47,206 bases of DNA from Flavobacteriaceae bacterium (lineage in GTDB: Bacteria > Bacteroidota > Bacteroidia > Flavobacteriales > Flavobacteriaceae): NCBI GenBank assembly GCA_029248185.1, contig JAQWJV010000036.1:1-47206 (forward strand), read 5' to 3'. This document shows positions 1-9,600 of this stretch, in pieces. The position numbers were made by a program, and so were the translations under genes. Within the stretch, counting starts at the first letter, position 1; each line of letters begins with the position of its first letter. The notes beneath the pieces were generated by a model. The model had not been told where the DNA came from, searched no databases, and was given only the letters and a program-made list of their open reading frames with translations.

Positions 1-564
1 ACTGAGGGGATTATTAATAACCTAAAAGAGGTTGTGAAAACTAACTGTGTTGATTTGATCATAATAGACTCATATGCAGATCTTTTTACTGGTTCAATGA
101 ACAATTCAAACGAGGTTAGATCCTTTCTTAATATGTATAACAACATTGCCAATGAGTTTGGAGTTACAGTTATTTTCTTACATCATACAAATAAAGCTTC
201 TGCTGGTATGACACCAAATAAGAATAGCATACTTGGATCTCAAGGTTTTGAGGCTAAGATGAGGAGTGTTCTGATGCTAACAAAGGATGATAGTGATGAG
301 TCTCTAAGGCACTTGTGTGTTATAAAGAATAATTATATTCCAGAGTCCTCCAAGTCTATGAGTTATGTGTTGAGGTTTAATGAGTATTTATCTTTTGAAA
401 ATACTGGTGATCAAGTTCCATTAAATGAGTTAGCTTCAGAGGAATGGATTCCAATGGCAATGCAGATGAAAGACAACGGTAAGTCTTATCGTCAGATTAG
501 TGACGAGTTGTCTGAAAAAGGACATCAAGTCTCTAAATCGTCTATCCAAAGAAAGTTGCTCTAA
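1..564 (+). CDS. RepA-like AAA ATPase (AAA_25 type), 5' end outside window
   Basis: The reading frame is open from base 1, so the gene begins upstream and only about 187 C-terminal residues are visible. A hydrophobic strand ending in Asp (VDLIIIDSYADLF) is a Walker B motif. It is followed about 35 residues later by VIFLHHTNK, the histidine-containing strand typical of RecA-fold RepA/DnaB-type ATPases of plasmids and integrated elements. The last 30 residues (GKSYRQISDELSEKGHQVSK) look like a helix-turn-helix of resolvase type, so the protein may bind DNA itself. The Walker A motif lies outside the window. A GTG at 34 could start a shorter ORF, but it falls inside the conserved domain and is not the true start. 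Likely a replication or mobilisation protein of an integrated element rather than part of the PUL. The family is fairly sure; the exact role is inferred. Confidence 0.7.
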   Translation, partial: TEGIINNLKEVVKTNCVDLIIIDSYADLFTGSMNNSNEVRSFLNMYNNIANEFGVTVIFLHHTNKASAGMTPNKNSILGSQGFEAKMRSVLMLTKDDSDESLRHLCVIKNNYIPESSKSMSYVLRFNEYLSFENTGDQVPLNELASEEWIPMAMQMKDNGKSYRQISDELSEKGHQVSKSSIQRKLL

Positions 565-571
565 ATTATAC

Positions 572-610
572 TGTCCCTGTCCCATCCCTAAGGATTGGGA
601 CATTGGGACA
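572..610 (+). terminator. Hairpin after the AAA ATPase gene
   Basis: Eight bases after the stop codon, TGTCCC-TGTCCCATCC and GGATTGGGACA-TT-GGGACA form a long, nearly perfect stem with a four-base loop and two small bulges. It is GC-rich for this region. No clean T-run follows, so intrinsic termination is plausible but not certain. The arms also contain the unit TGTCCC twice in tandem. Confidence 0.45.
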
Positions 611-804
611 TATAAAACCCTAAAAACTTTCATGCCTATCTGATTACCTGACGGTGGGGTGGGTTTTGTAGAATGGTTTTTCTGTGATGGTTAGGGCTCT
701 TGATATTATATATAACCCAACCTTTTCTTACATAAGACTCACCAATAAATTACTATCAAAAAATTTAATTTGTAACTATTATACTTTTTAATATTTTAGA
801 TTAA

Positions 805-1383
805 ATATAAAATTCAATAAAAAGAGCTTTATTACCCATAACTTTAGTTTTCCTGTTATCTATATTCAATTATTCTTGTTCATCAGATGATGATGACTCA
901 ACTCCACCAAGTGTTATTCAAACTCCAACAGGTTAGCCTGAGCCTGACGCTACTCAATATACTCTAACAGTTACTGCTGGAGGAGGAGGGACAGTCTCTA
1001 CAGAGGGAGGAACATATGATGAAGGAACAGAAGTTACTATTACAGCTACTCCTGATGAAGATTATCACTTCATCGGATTTGAAGGAATCGAAGGATATGA
1101 AAATACAATTACAGTAAATATCAACGGGAACAAGACTATTGAGCCAATATTTATAAAAAAAGATAATGGAAGTAAACTAAGAAATAATTCAAAATATGAT
1201 GAGAGTGAACTTGATTATTTAGCTTCTGAAAATTTTATTGTATGGTGGGATAGAGTAAATACTTATTATTCTGATAGGAGTTTTGTTGCAAAAGCAATTA
1301 CTATTTTAAATAACGTTGAACAAGTTTTAACATTATGTGTACCGAAAGCGATAAGTAAGTACAGGAATTTTGAAACCCAGTAA
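805..1383 (+). pseudogene. Decayed lipoprotein gene with InlB-like B-repeat domain
   Basis: One frame encodes a convincing lipoprotein signal (KRALLPITLVFLLSIFNYSC, then SSDDDD). After it come a divergent InlB B-repeat-like domain (YTLTVTAGGGGTVS...GTEVTITATPDEDYHF...NTITVNINGNKTIEPIF) and a tail of about 70 residues. The gene is broken in at least two ways. The expected start reads ATA TAA at 805-810 where an ATG AAA would fit. A TAG at 934-936 interrupts the frame between the lipobox region and the repeat domain. The frame closes at 1381-1383. Such lipoproteins are common secreted proteins in flavobacteria. No functional full-length product seems possible from this copy, although residues 937-1383 remain open. 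Stop read-through or a sequencing error at either site are the alternatives. Confidence 0.65.
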
Positions 1384-1429
1384 AAAAAGGGCTTTACAGA
1401 GGTTGAGCTGTCGCTTGTGCTACAACAAT

Positions 1430-1822
1430 ATGAAATATAATAATGTAATAGAGTACTCAAATGCAATAGCGGGGATGTTTGATTGGAATCACACCACATT
1501 CATTCGCACCTACAGATACATTACCTCATCGGTAGCAGCTAAGTGGGGTCAAAAAATTGCAAACCGCAGAAATGTGAAAGCAGTTTATGTTTCAGTTGAG
1601 CGTGATGCAGCAAAAATGAACCACCTGCATCTTGCAATAGCATCTACTCCAGATACAAATCTCAAAAAACGGATTGCATCTGCTGTAAACATTAGAGAAA
1701 ATAGCATTGGAAACATCGAACCAATACGAGGCAAAAAACAAACACTACAATACATCAGCAAACAGCTGACCCGTCAGGAACGGTACATTGACGCGTACCA
1801 CGATTTATTTATTTTTTCCTAG
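1430..1822 (+). CDS. Small HUH-replicase-like protein or fragment
   Basis: The protein has 130 residues from ATG 1430; a TTG at 1370 would add 20 residues that overlap the broken lipoprotein gene. Two features resemble rolling-circle initiators of the HUH class. HLHLAI, in the segment VYVSVERDAAKMNHLHLAI, gives the His-hydrophobic-His metal site on a strand after an acidic residue. YISK, about 45 residues later, fits the YxxK pattern that carries the nicking tyrosine and a lysine. The usual N-terminal strand (motif I) is not clear, and the frame stops abruptly within a stretch of palindromes (1818-1834), so this may be a truncated gene. It sits next to a RepA-like ATPase, which supports a mobile-element origin. 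No RBS is evident. It could be an unrelated hypothetical protein; the motif reading is suggestive only. Confidence 0.4.
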   Translation: MKYNNVIEYSNAIAGMFDWNHTTFIRTYRYITSSVAAKWGQKIANRRNVKAVYVSVERDAAKMNHLHLAIASTPDTNLKKRIASAVNIRENSIGNIEPIRGKKQTLQYISKQLTRQERYIDAYHDLFIFS

Positions 1823-1918
1823 GGTACCGAATTCCTAAAATGATTGTTTTATTTATTATAAGGTTGATTTGCGCAACAAAATGGTTAGTACAAGAAAAGA
1901 TTTAATTTATGATAAATC

Positions 1919-1926
1919 TACATTTG
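1919..1926 (+). promoter_or_regulatory. Candidate -7 element upstream of susC
   Basis: TACATTTG matches the Bacteroidota -7 consensus TAnnTTTG and lies 23 bases before the susC start. A matching -33 TTTG at the usual spacing is not seen, and the implied leader would be very short. A second weaker candidate, TTGATTTG, lies at 1864-1871 with TTG 17 bases upstream of it. Confidence 0.3.
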
Positions 1927-1949
1927 TTCCAAAGTAAAAACCAAAAAAA

Positions 1950-4900
1950 ATGAAAAACATTAATTTAAGAAGAAAAATATTTTTTCTTTCAATTCTATTG
2001 CTAATTAATGCTGAGTCACTTTTTTCAAATGTGAATTCAGATAATGACAATTATTCAAACTTTATTCAACAGCCAATCAAAGGGGTTGTAACAGATTCTG
2101 AGGGTCTTCCCTTACCAGGGGTGTCCATTGTTGTTAAAGGAACATCGAATGGTGTACAAACTGATTTTGATGGTAATTTTTCGATTGAAGCACAATCGGA
2201 AGATATATTGGTGTTTTCTTACATTGGAATGGAAACCTTGTCGGTTGAAGTTTCTGATGCTTCAGACTCCATCAATATTTCGATGCAGGAATCGGCCAGC
2301 GAGTTAGATGAAGTTGTAATAATTGGGTATGGATCACAGAAAAAATCAGATCTTACCGGTTCGATTAGTTCACTTGACGGTGGTGATATTGCCAAATTTA
2401 ATGTTGGTAATGCATCCCAAGCCTTAATGGGTAAGATGGCAGGTGTTCGTATTGAGTCAAATGGAGGTGGACCTGGTGCAAGTTCAAACATCGTCATTAG
2501 AGGAGTATCGACCTTTACAAATACCAATCCACTCTTTGTAATCGATGGATTATTTACCGATAGCATGGATTTTTTAAATCCAGCGGATATCGAATCTGTT
2601 CAGATATTAAAGGACGCTTCTGCTGCAGCCATTTATGGTTCTAGAGCAGCCAACGGTGTTGTTATTATTAAGACAAAATCAGGTGAAGGTGCCAATGGTG
2701 TTTTTGTCGATTTCGAAAGCAGTGTTGGAACCCAGAGTCTCATCAAAAAGCTTGATTGGACGTCGGGACCTGAGTATGCTAAATTTAGAAATGAGATTGC
2801 TGATCTTAATGGTCGAGACAGATTGCCTGGATTTAATGAATTGTATGACGGTACAACAAGTACTATTGTCGAGGACTATGCCATATCAGATGCTCCTGTG
2901 TATAATTCTTCATTTAGAGTGTATGGTGGTAGCGACAAAATAAGATTTAATGTTTCGGCAAACCTTTACGATCAGGAAGGAATTGTTAAAGCATCAGAAT
3001 ACAAACGTAAATCGATACGGGCTAATTTTACCGTAGAAAACAAAAAGTTTAAACTCTCTCAAAATTTTGCAATCACAAATACTTTTGAGCGACCCAATAC
3101 GATTTGGAACTTAGGAAATAATATTCTTCCTACGATACCCTTTTATGATTCAAATAATGATGGTGGCTATGGTGCCGCTGCCCTACTTATTCACGGTACT
3201 GACGGAGTGAATCATCTGGGTAAATCGATGCTTTGGGACAGACATTATGAGAGAAACAATTTGTTTGAAGGGATTAATATGGAATATGAGATAACTGATA
3301 ATCTTGTTGCAAAAGTCAATACCGGTCTAACCTATACTTCTGCAAAAAACAATACGTTTATCCCCACCTTTTTTATGTCTCCTAACTTAGATGCCAATTT
3401 GTCTAAAGCTGAGGCTAGAGAATATACTACCGAGGCTTATAGTTTATTGGCTGAGGCAACTTTGGATTACAGCTTGCAAATTGACAATCATGATTTGAAT
3501 GCTCTTGTTGGTTCAACGATCCAACAAAACACTACTAAAGTTAAAGGAGTAATCGCATCTGGATTCCCCAGTAATTTGATTAATCAAATTAGTGCTGCTG
3601 AACAGATCCAAATCGGAGTAGGTGATAAGTATGTAAGTAGCCTCGAGTCTGTTTTTGCTAGGTTGAATTACAACTATGACGGTAAGTACTTTTTGAGCGG
3701 AACCATTCGTAGAGACGGATCATCTAGATTCTCAAGTGATAATCGTTATGGTGTGTTTCCATCAGCAGCATTTGGATGGATTATCTCTAAAGAAAAGTTT
3801 CTTGAAAACAACAAGACCATCAGCAACCTTAAGTTGAGAGTGAGTTATGGAGAATTGGGTTCGCAAGAAATTGTGGATTATGCCTATATCCCTGTACTTA
3901 ATTTGAACAGTGATGGTGTCTTTGGTTCTGGTCAAGGAAGAAGCCCAGGTATTTCACAAACCGTTTTTGCAAATCCGAATTTGGTTTGGGAAACTACTAA
4001 AACTACCAATATTGGTGTAGATGTTGGATTATTCAATAACCGATTGACCTTAACTGCAGACTTGTATGATAAAGTTTCCGAGGATATTTTGGTTGAATTA
4101 AACATTCCACCTTCATCTGGAACCAATAGACCTGTAGCCCAAAATGCAGCTTCTATTAGCAACAAAGGATTTGAATTGGCCGCAAATTACAGAGGAGAGG
4201 TAAAAGGATTGTCCTTTAGCATTGCACCCAACATCAACTTCTTGAAAAACGAAGTGCTAGGGTTGGGGACAAATGTATCCCCCATTACAGGTGGTGCATT
4301 TATGGGAATCAATGCTACTAAAACCGATATAGGAACTTCTGTAGGAAGTTATTATGGATACGAAGTGATAGGGATCTATCAAAATGACCAGGAAATTGCG
4401 AGTGATGGTGCAAAAGCAGATCCCAACGCTCAGCCTGGTGATTTCAGGTATGCAGACACCAATCGAGATGGAACTTTAACTGCGGATGATCAAACAAATT
4501 TGGGAAGCTACATTCCCGATATGGAATATGGTATTACCCTTAATTTGGAATACAAGAACTTCGATGCCAATCTCTTTTTCAACGGAGTCTCTGGTGTGGA
4601 AATCTTTAATTTTGCAAAAACCAAAAATCTTTTTGGTTATGGTGGAAATAATATTATTAAAGATGCATTGAACTACTGGAGACCTGACAATACTGACACG
4701 AACATACCACGTCTTTCTGGAGGTGCAGGAAACAACCGAGCTTCTTCATTTATGGTGGAAAGTGGTGACTATTTCAGATTAAGAAATATTCAGGTGGGTT
4801 ACACATTACCAAAAGAAACTATCGAAAGTATAGGATTGAGAAATTGTAGAGTTTACCTCTCGGCTCAAAACCTATTCACCATCACGGACTATTCTGGTTA

Positions 4901-5039
4901 TTATCCTGAAATCGGAAGAGGTCAAGCTGATGAAGAAAGGGTTGTGGATAATAACAATACACTGTTTTATGCAGGAACAGATCAGTCAACTTATCCGACT
5001 CCAAGACAATTTTTACTTGGACTGCAATTAGGCTTTTAA
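1950..5039 (+). CDS. SusC-family TonB-dependent outer-membrane glycan transporter
   Basis: A 1029-residue protein, the normal length for SusC. Its parts in order: a signal peptide (about 1-26); a carboxypeptidase-D regulatory-like domain (about 40-115, KGVVTDSEGLPLPGVSIVVKG); the TonB-box/linker ELDEVVIIGYGSQKKSDLTGSIS; the plug (about 130-250, with VIRGVSTF and VDGLF); then a 22-strand-type barrel ending in aromatic LLGLQLGF. SusC proteins import oligosaccharides across the outer membrane with TonB energy, working as a pair with the SusD lipoprotein. That gene follows 26 bases downstream, so the two are almost certainly co-transcribed. Specificity cannot be read from the sequence; the neighbours suggest a sulfated fucose/rhamnose-containing glycan. 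Its N-terminal extension is the ordinary carboxypeptidase-like type, not the anti-sigma-interacting STN domain, which fits control by the HTCS in this locus. Confidence 0.95.
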   Translation: MKNINLRRKIFFLSILLLINAESLFSNVNSDNDNYSNFIQQPIKGVVTDSEGLPLPGVSIVVKGTSNGVQTDFDGNFSIEAQSEDILVFSYIGMETLSVEVSDASDSINISMQESASELDEVVIIGYGSQKKSDLTGSISSLDGGDIAKFNVGNASQALMGKMAGVRIESNGGGPGASSNIVIRGVSTFTNTNPLFVIDGLFTDSMDFLNPADIESVQILKDASAAAIYGSRAANGVVIIKTKSGEGANGVFVDFESSVGTQSLIKKLDWTSGPEYAKFRNEIADLNGRDRLPGFNELYDGTTSTIVEDYAISDAPVYNSSFRVYGGSDKIRFNVSANLYDQEGIVKASEYKRKSIRANFTVENKKFKLSQNFAITNTFERPNTIWNLGNNILPTIPFYDSNNDGGYGAAALLIHGTDGVNHLGKSMLWDRHYERNNLFEGINMEYEITDNLVAKVNTGLTYTSAKNNTFIPTFFMSPNLDANLSKAEAREYTTEAYSLLAEATLDYSLQIDNHDLNALVGSTIQQNTTKVKGVIASGFPSNLINQISAAEQIQIGVGDKYVSSLESVFARLNYNYDGKYFLSGTIRRDGSSRFSSDNRYGVFPSAAFGWIISKEKFLENNKTISNLKLRVSYGELGSQEIVDYAYIPVLNLNSDGVFGSGQGRSPGISQTVFANPNLVWETTKTTNIGVDVGLFNNRLTLTADLYDKVSEDILVELNIPPSSGTNRPVAQNAASISNKGFELAANYRGEVKGLSFSIAPNINFLKNEVLGLGTNVSPITGGAFMGINATKTDIGTSVGSYYGYEVIGIYQNDQEIASDGAKADPNAQPGDFRYADTNRDGTLTADDQTNLGSYIPDMEYGITLNLEYKNFDANLFFNGVSGVEIFNFAKTKNLFGYGGNNIIKDALNYWRPDNTDTNIPRLSGGAGNNRASSFMVESGDYFRLRNIQVGYTLPKETIESIGLRNCRVYLSAQNLFTITDYSGYYPEIGRGQADEERVVDNNNTLFYAGTDQSTYPTPRQFLLGLQLGF

Positions 5040-5065
5040 TTATTAAAAATTCAAAATCAATTAAA

Positions 5066-6565
5066 ATGAAAAAATATCTAACACTAGTATTATCCTTCTT
5101 ATTTCTTTTAGGATGTGAGGATGATTTTTTGGATGAGTCAAATCCAAATACAATGACACCTGACCAATTTTGGCAATCCGAAGCAGATGCTTTGAGTGCC
5201 ATTGTTGGAGCATACAGTCCGCTATCTAACATTTTTTGTCATGGTAGAATTTTTACAGGGATAACACAAGTACTTTCCGATGCTGTAAGACAACAAGGGG
5301 ACTTTTCATACAGGGCCTCCATTTTTAACCTTCAACCGGCTCAAGGAAACTCACATAGAAATGGTTGGGAGGAATATTGGAAAGTTATATTTAGAGCAAA
5401 TAACGTCCTGGAATTTGTTCCAAATATTGAAATGGACAATTCAAATAAAGATAACATTCTTGGAGAGGCACTCTTCTTGAGGGGTTATGCCTATTTCAAC
5501 TTGGTTCATTATTTTCAAAATATTCCATTGGTAACTTCACCTGCAAAATCATTGGAGGAAACCCAGCAACCTCAAGTTGAACCCAGTTTGGTTTACGACC
5601 AAATTAAAGCCGACTTGACATCAGCAATTTCGAAACTTCCTAATACTTGGAGTGATGATAATAAAGGAAGGGTAACTTCAGGAAGTGCTGCTGGTCTGTT
5701 AGGAAAAATTCATTTGGTTCTAGGAGAATATTCAAATGCTGCTACCGAGCTAAAGAAAGTTATTGATGGAACCTACGGAACTTACGAATTAGATCCTGAC
5801 TACTCCAACAACTTTAAAGAGTCGGGAGATAACAATATCGAATCTTTATTCGAGATTCAATTTGACAACACAGGGGCTTGGACAGCTGGATGGGGAGCAG
5901 ACGTTCCCTCGACTGCACGCTATTATTCTTATGTAAACGACTTGTCTAGAACTGCAGTTAACTCATGGGTTTTAGATTTATTTCTTGAAGAGGCTACTAT
6001 AGATGGTGAAATAGACCCAAGGGCTTATTCAACCATTGTATGGGACTATCCTGGAGCGAAGTATTACGGTGTAGATTTTACTGAAAAATACTCCAATGAG
6101 CTTAAAGATAACGCTAAGCATTCTGTGAGTGCTAAATACTCATTTCCAAACGTAAATGCCAAAACTCCTGCGATGAATACCGAAGCAGTCAATAAAAAGA
6201 TTATTCGATATGCCGATGTATTGTTGATGTATGCTGAGGCTGAGAACGAAGCTAACGGACCCACTAACGGTGCATACAATGCAATTAATGAAGTTAGAAA
6301 TCGTGCTAAAATGGCGGACTTAACTCCTGGATTAACAAAGGACCAGTTTAGGGAAAAAGTCAGAAGAGAGCGCGTTTTGGAATTAACCTTAGAGGATATG
6401 AGACAAATTGACCTAATGAGATGGGGGCAATATCCAAAGCGAATTATCGACAATCCAGATTTTAGAAATGGTGAACTTTTCTATGTCCAAGGAAGAGAGT
6501 ATTTCCCAATACCTCAAGTTGAAGTAGATACAAACCCGAACATTGTTCAAAACCCTGGATATTAA
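5066..6565 (+). CDS. SusD/RagB-family glycan-binding lipoprotein
   Basis: A 499-residue protein. A type II signal peptide ends in FLLGC (residues 1-17) followed by acidic EDDFLDES, the surface-export-type context usual in these proteins. The body has the SusD pattern: helix-rich TPR-like segments such as ALFLRGYAYFNLVHYFQNIPLV, the GSAAGLLGKIHLVLGEY segment, and the C-terminal RRERVLELTLEDMRQIDLMRWG...YFPIPQVEVDTNPNIVQNPGY signature. SusD caps the SusC barrel and captures glycan at the cell surface. It is transcribed directly behind susC and followed by two strong hairpins, so susCD is probably expressed as a high-level unit separate from the genes after it. Confidence 0.95.
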   Translation: MKKYLTLVLSFLFLLGCEDDFLDESNPNTMTPDQFWQSEADALSAIVGAYSPLSNIFCHGRIFTGITQVLSDAVRQQGDFSYRASIFNLQPAQGNSHRNGWEEYWKVIFRANNVLEFVPNIEMDNSNKDNILGEALFLRGYAYFNLVHYFQNIPLVTSPAKSLEETQQPQVEPSLVYDQIKADLTSAISKLPNTWSDDNKGRVTSGSAAGLLGKIHLVLGEYSNAATELKKVIDGTYGTYELDPDYSNNFKESGDNNIESLFEIQFDNTGAWTAGWGADVPSTARYYSYVNDLSRTAVNSWVLDLFLEEATIDGEIDPRAYSTIVWDYPGAKYYGVDFTEKYSNELKDNAKHSVSAKYSFPNVNAKTPAMNTEAVNKKIIRYADVLLMYAEAENEANGPTNGAYNAINEVRNRAKMADLTPGLTKDQFREKVRRERVLELTLEDMRQIDLMRWGQYPKRIIDNPDFRNGELFYVQGREYFPIPQVEVDTNPNIVQNPGY

Positions 6566-6579
6566 TTGTTTATTAAGTT

Positions 6580-6613
6580 AAATTAGGGGTGCTGCGCCAC
6601 CTCTAATTTTTTT
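6580..6613 (+). terminator. Rho-independent terminator-like hairpin after susD
   Basis: A 12-bp stem pairs AAATTAGGGGTG (6580-6591) with CACCTCTAATTT (6598-6609), with one G-U pair and a six-base loop. It is followed by a T-run. It lies 14 bases after the susD stop and probably terminates or attenuates susCD transcription. Confidence 0.75.
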
Positions 6614-6631
6614 ATTATTTTTTGTTTAGTT

Positions 6632-6663
6632 AAATTAGAAGGGGTCTATCCCCTTCTAATTTT
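6632..6663 (+). terminator. Second hairpin in the susD-6679 gap
   Basis: A perfect 13-bp stem pairs AAATTAGAAGGGG (6632-6644) with CCCCTTCTAATTT (6650-6662) around a TCTAT loop. The T-run is short. Its 5' arm is nearly the same as that of the previous hairpin (both begin GTTAAATTAG), so the two look like a duplicated element. It could be a back-up terminator or an mRNA 3'-end stabiliser ahead of the next gene. Confidence 0.65.
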
Positions 6664-6678
6664 ATAGTATTATGTCAT

Positions 6679-9600
6679 ATGGTTAAAAAAAATATTTTTA
6701 AACTCATCTTCCCCCTATTAATTATATTATTTAGCTCTTGCTCTAATACTACAAAAGACCAAGAGGATTCTGTTGACTTTACAAAAATAGATTCAACACT
6801 TAGTGGGATTGATTTTGCCAATAACATCCAAGAAAGTGATTCTTTAAATTACTTTTTATTCCCATACATCTATATGGGAGCTGGGGTTTCGATTGGAGAT
6901 TTTAATAATGATGGTTTGTCAGATGTGTTTTTTGCCGCAAATATGTCCTCAAATAAGCTTTATCTGAATCAGGGAGAGATGAAATTTTTAGATATTTCTG
7001 AAAAGGCGGGTATAGCAGGAGACAATAGGTGGTACACAGGGGTTTCGATTGTAGATGTCAATCAGGACGATTATTTGGATATATATGTAAGTGTGTCAGG
7101 TACGGGAAATCAAAACAACAATCAATTGTTCATCAACAACGGAGACCTAACGTTTACTGAAGCCGCAAATGAATATGGGATTGATGACCCCTCAAATTCT
7201 ATTCAATCAACTTTTTTTGATTATGACAATGATGGAGACTTGGATTTGTTTGTCGCCAATTATCCTAACATACCGCTAAGTCAGGGAAACCAATTTTACC
7301 ATCAGAAAATGATAGAGAATGATCTGGAAAATAGTGGACATTTATATCGCAATAATGGTAATGGAAATTTTGAGGATGTTACCGAAAAAGCCAAACTCAA
7401 AAGATTTGGTTTGACATTAGGCATTGTTTCATCAGACATTAATAATGATGGTTATGTAGATTTGTATCTTTCCAATGATTTCAATGTTCCGGATTATTTC
7501 TTCATCAACAATGGAGACGGTACTTACAGGGAGGTAGTCGATGAAGCTACCGGACATACCTCGATGTTTGGAATGGGAATTGATACCTCAGACATAAATA
7601 ATGACGGTCTAAAAGACTTGATCCAAGCCGAAATGCTCCCGAAAGACTACAAACGTGCCAGAATAAATATGGCAAGTATGAACCCAAAAAGTTTTCAGGA
7701 GGGTGTTGACTTGGGATTTCATTATCAATACATGCAAAACAGCTTGCAATTAAATATGGGGATTGATGAAAACAATAACCCTGTAATGAGTGAAATTTCA
7801 CGATATGCCGGAGTTCATGCTACAGATTGGAGTTGGTCCACCATGTTTTTAGATATGAACAATGATGGCAAAGAAGATCTCTTCGTTACCAATGGAATGA
7901 AAAGGGATGTCAATGACAACGACATCAATAATAAAACAACGGCCACTACTTTTCGTGAGACCTATAATCTACAAATCTCAGACTACCCAAGTGTACCGAT
8001 TAACAACTTTGCATTTTTGAATACTGGAAATTCAAAATTTAAAGATATAACCAATAAATCAGGATTCGATAACCCTAATTTTTCTCAAGGAATGTCCTAT
8101 GGAGATTTGGATAACGATGGAGATCTGGATATCGTGATCAATAATTTAGATGGTGTAGCTAATGTCTATCGAAATGAATTGAATGACAGCGGTTTTGTAC
8201 GCTTTACATTCGATGGCCCAGTTAATAACGCCCTAGGATTGGGAACCCATGTATCTCTATACCACAAAGACAGCCTGATCCAGAAAAAAGAGTTTATACT
8301 AACCAGAGGCTATTTGTCAAGTGTTGAACCCGTGTTGCACTTTGGCCTAAACAAAAAGTTATCAAACAAATCATTAAGTGCTCGCATACAATGGCCTGAT
8401 GGAAAAATTCAAGAATTAAAAACGCTTGAATTTAATCAACACATTACCGTAAAATACGCTCCCGATCAAATCGATAACAAAACCATAACCGGCAAATCCT
8501 TTAAATCGAATTCCATAGTAATGAGCCCTGATTTTATACATCAGGAAGATCTTTATGATGATTATAAACTCGAACCACTTCTCCCATACCGTTATTCCAG
8601 ACTAGGCCCCAGCCTTTCTGTTGCGGATGTCAATGGCGATGGTCTTGATGATTTTTTTGTTGGCAATGCCACGGGTTATAAGGGGACGCTTTACATTCAG
8701 CAACAAGATCAATCTTTTGTTGAACGTTCTGGACCTTGGCTGGAAGATTATATGCAAGAAGATTTGGGATCCATTTTTTTTGATTTTGACGGTGATGGAG
8801 ACCAGGACTTATACGTAGCTTCCGGAGGATCCACGAATAGTGATTCTTCGGATCGTTTGTATATCAATACCTCGAAAGGCTATGTAAAAAGCAATTGGTC
8901 TCCTAATGGTGCTGTTTCAACTAAAGCCATAGCCATAAGTGATTACAACAAAGACGGATATCCAGATTTGTTTGTAGGAAACCGTAATATTCCTGGCAAG
9001 TATCCCTACTCAGAAAACAGTTACCTACTCGATAATAATGGTAAAAAAAATAATTCTTTAGCATTTACGGATGTAACGAACAGTAAGGCTCCTGATTTTT
9101 CCACATTGGGTATGATTACTGATGCCATTTGGCTTGATTTTGATGGGGATGGATGGGAAGATTTATTTCTATGTGGGGAATGGATGCCCATCACTTATTT
9201 TAAAAACGAAAGAGGTAGGCTTGTCAAAACAGAAATTGACGGCTTTGAGAACACCAAGGGTTGGTGGAATACCATGAAGTTCGTTGATGTGGATGGTGAT
9301 GGTGATCAAGATCTCATCGCAGGAAACTTAGGCTTAAATCATAAGTATAAATCAGATAGTTCATCTCGTTTTGAAGTCCATGCCTCTGATTTTGATGAAA
9401 ACGGTTCTATGGATATTGTATTGAATTACAATAAAGATGGACTTCAACTGCCTCTAAGAGGAAGAGAGTGTTCCTCTCAACAAATTCCAATTATTGCAAA
9501 AAGATTTAAAACCTATCGCGAATTTGCCGATGCCAGTCTTAACGATATCTATGGGAAAAGTCAATTGAATAAGGCGAAAAAATACGATATAGATACCTTT

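Noticed and set aside
1370-1429. TTG start for the HUH-like ORF
   Set aside because: The added residues overlap the lipoprotein pseudogene and look like random coding; ATG 1430 is simpler.
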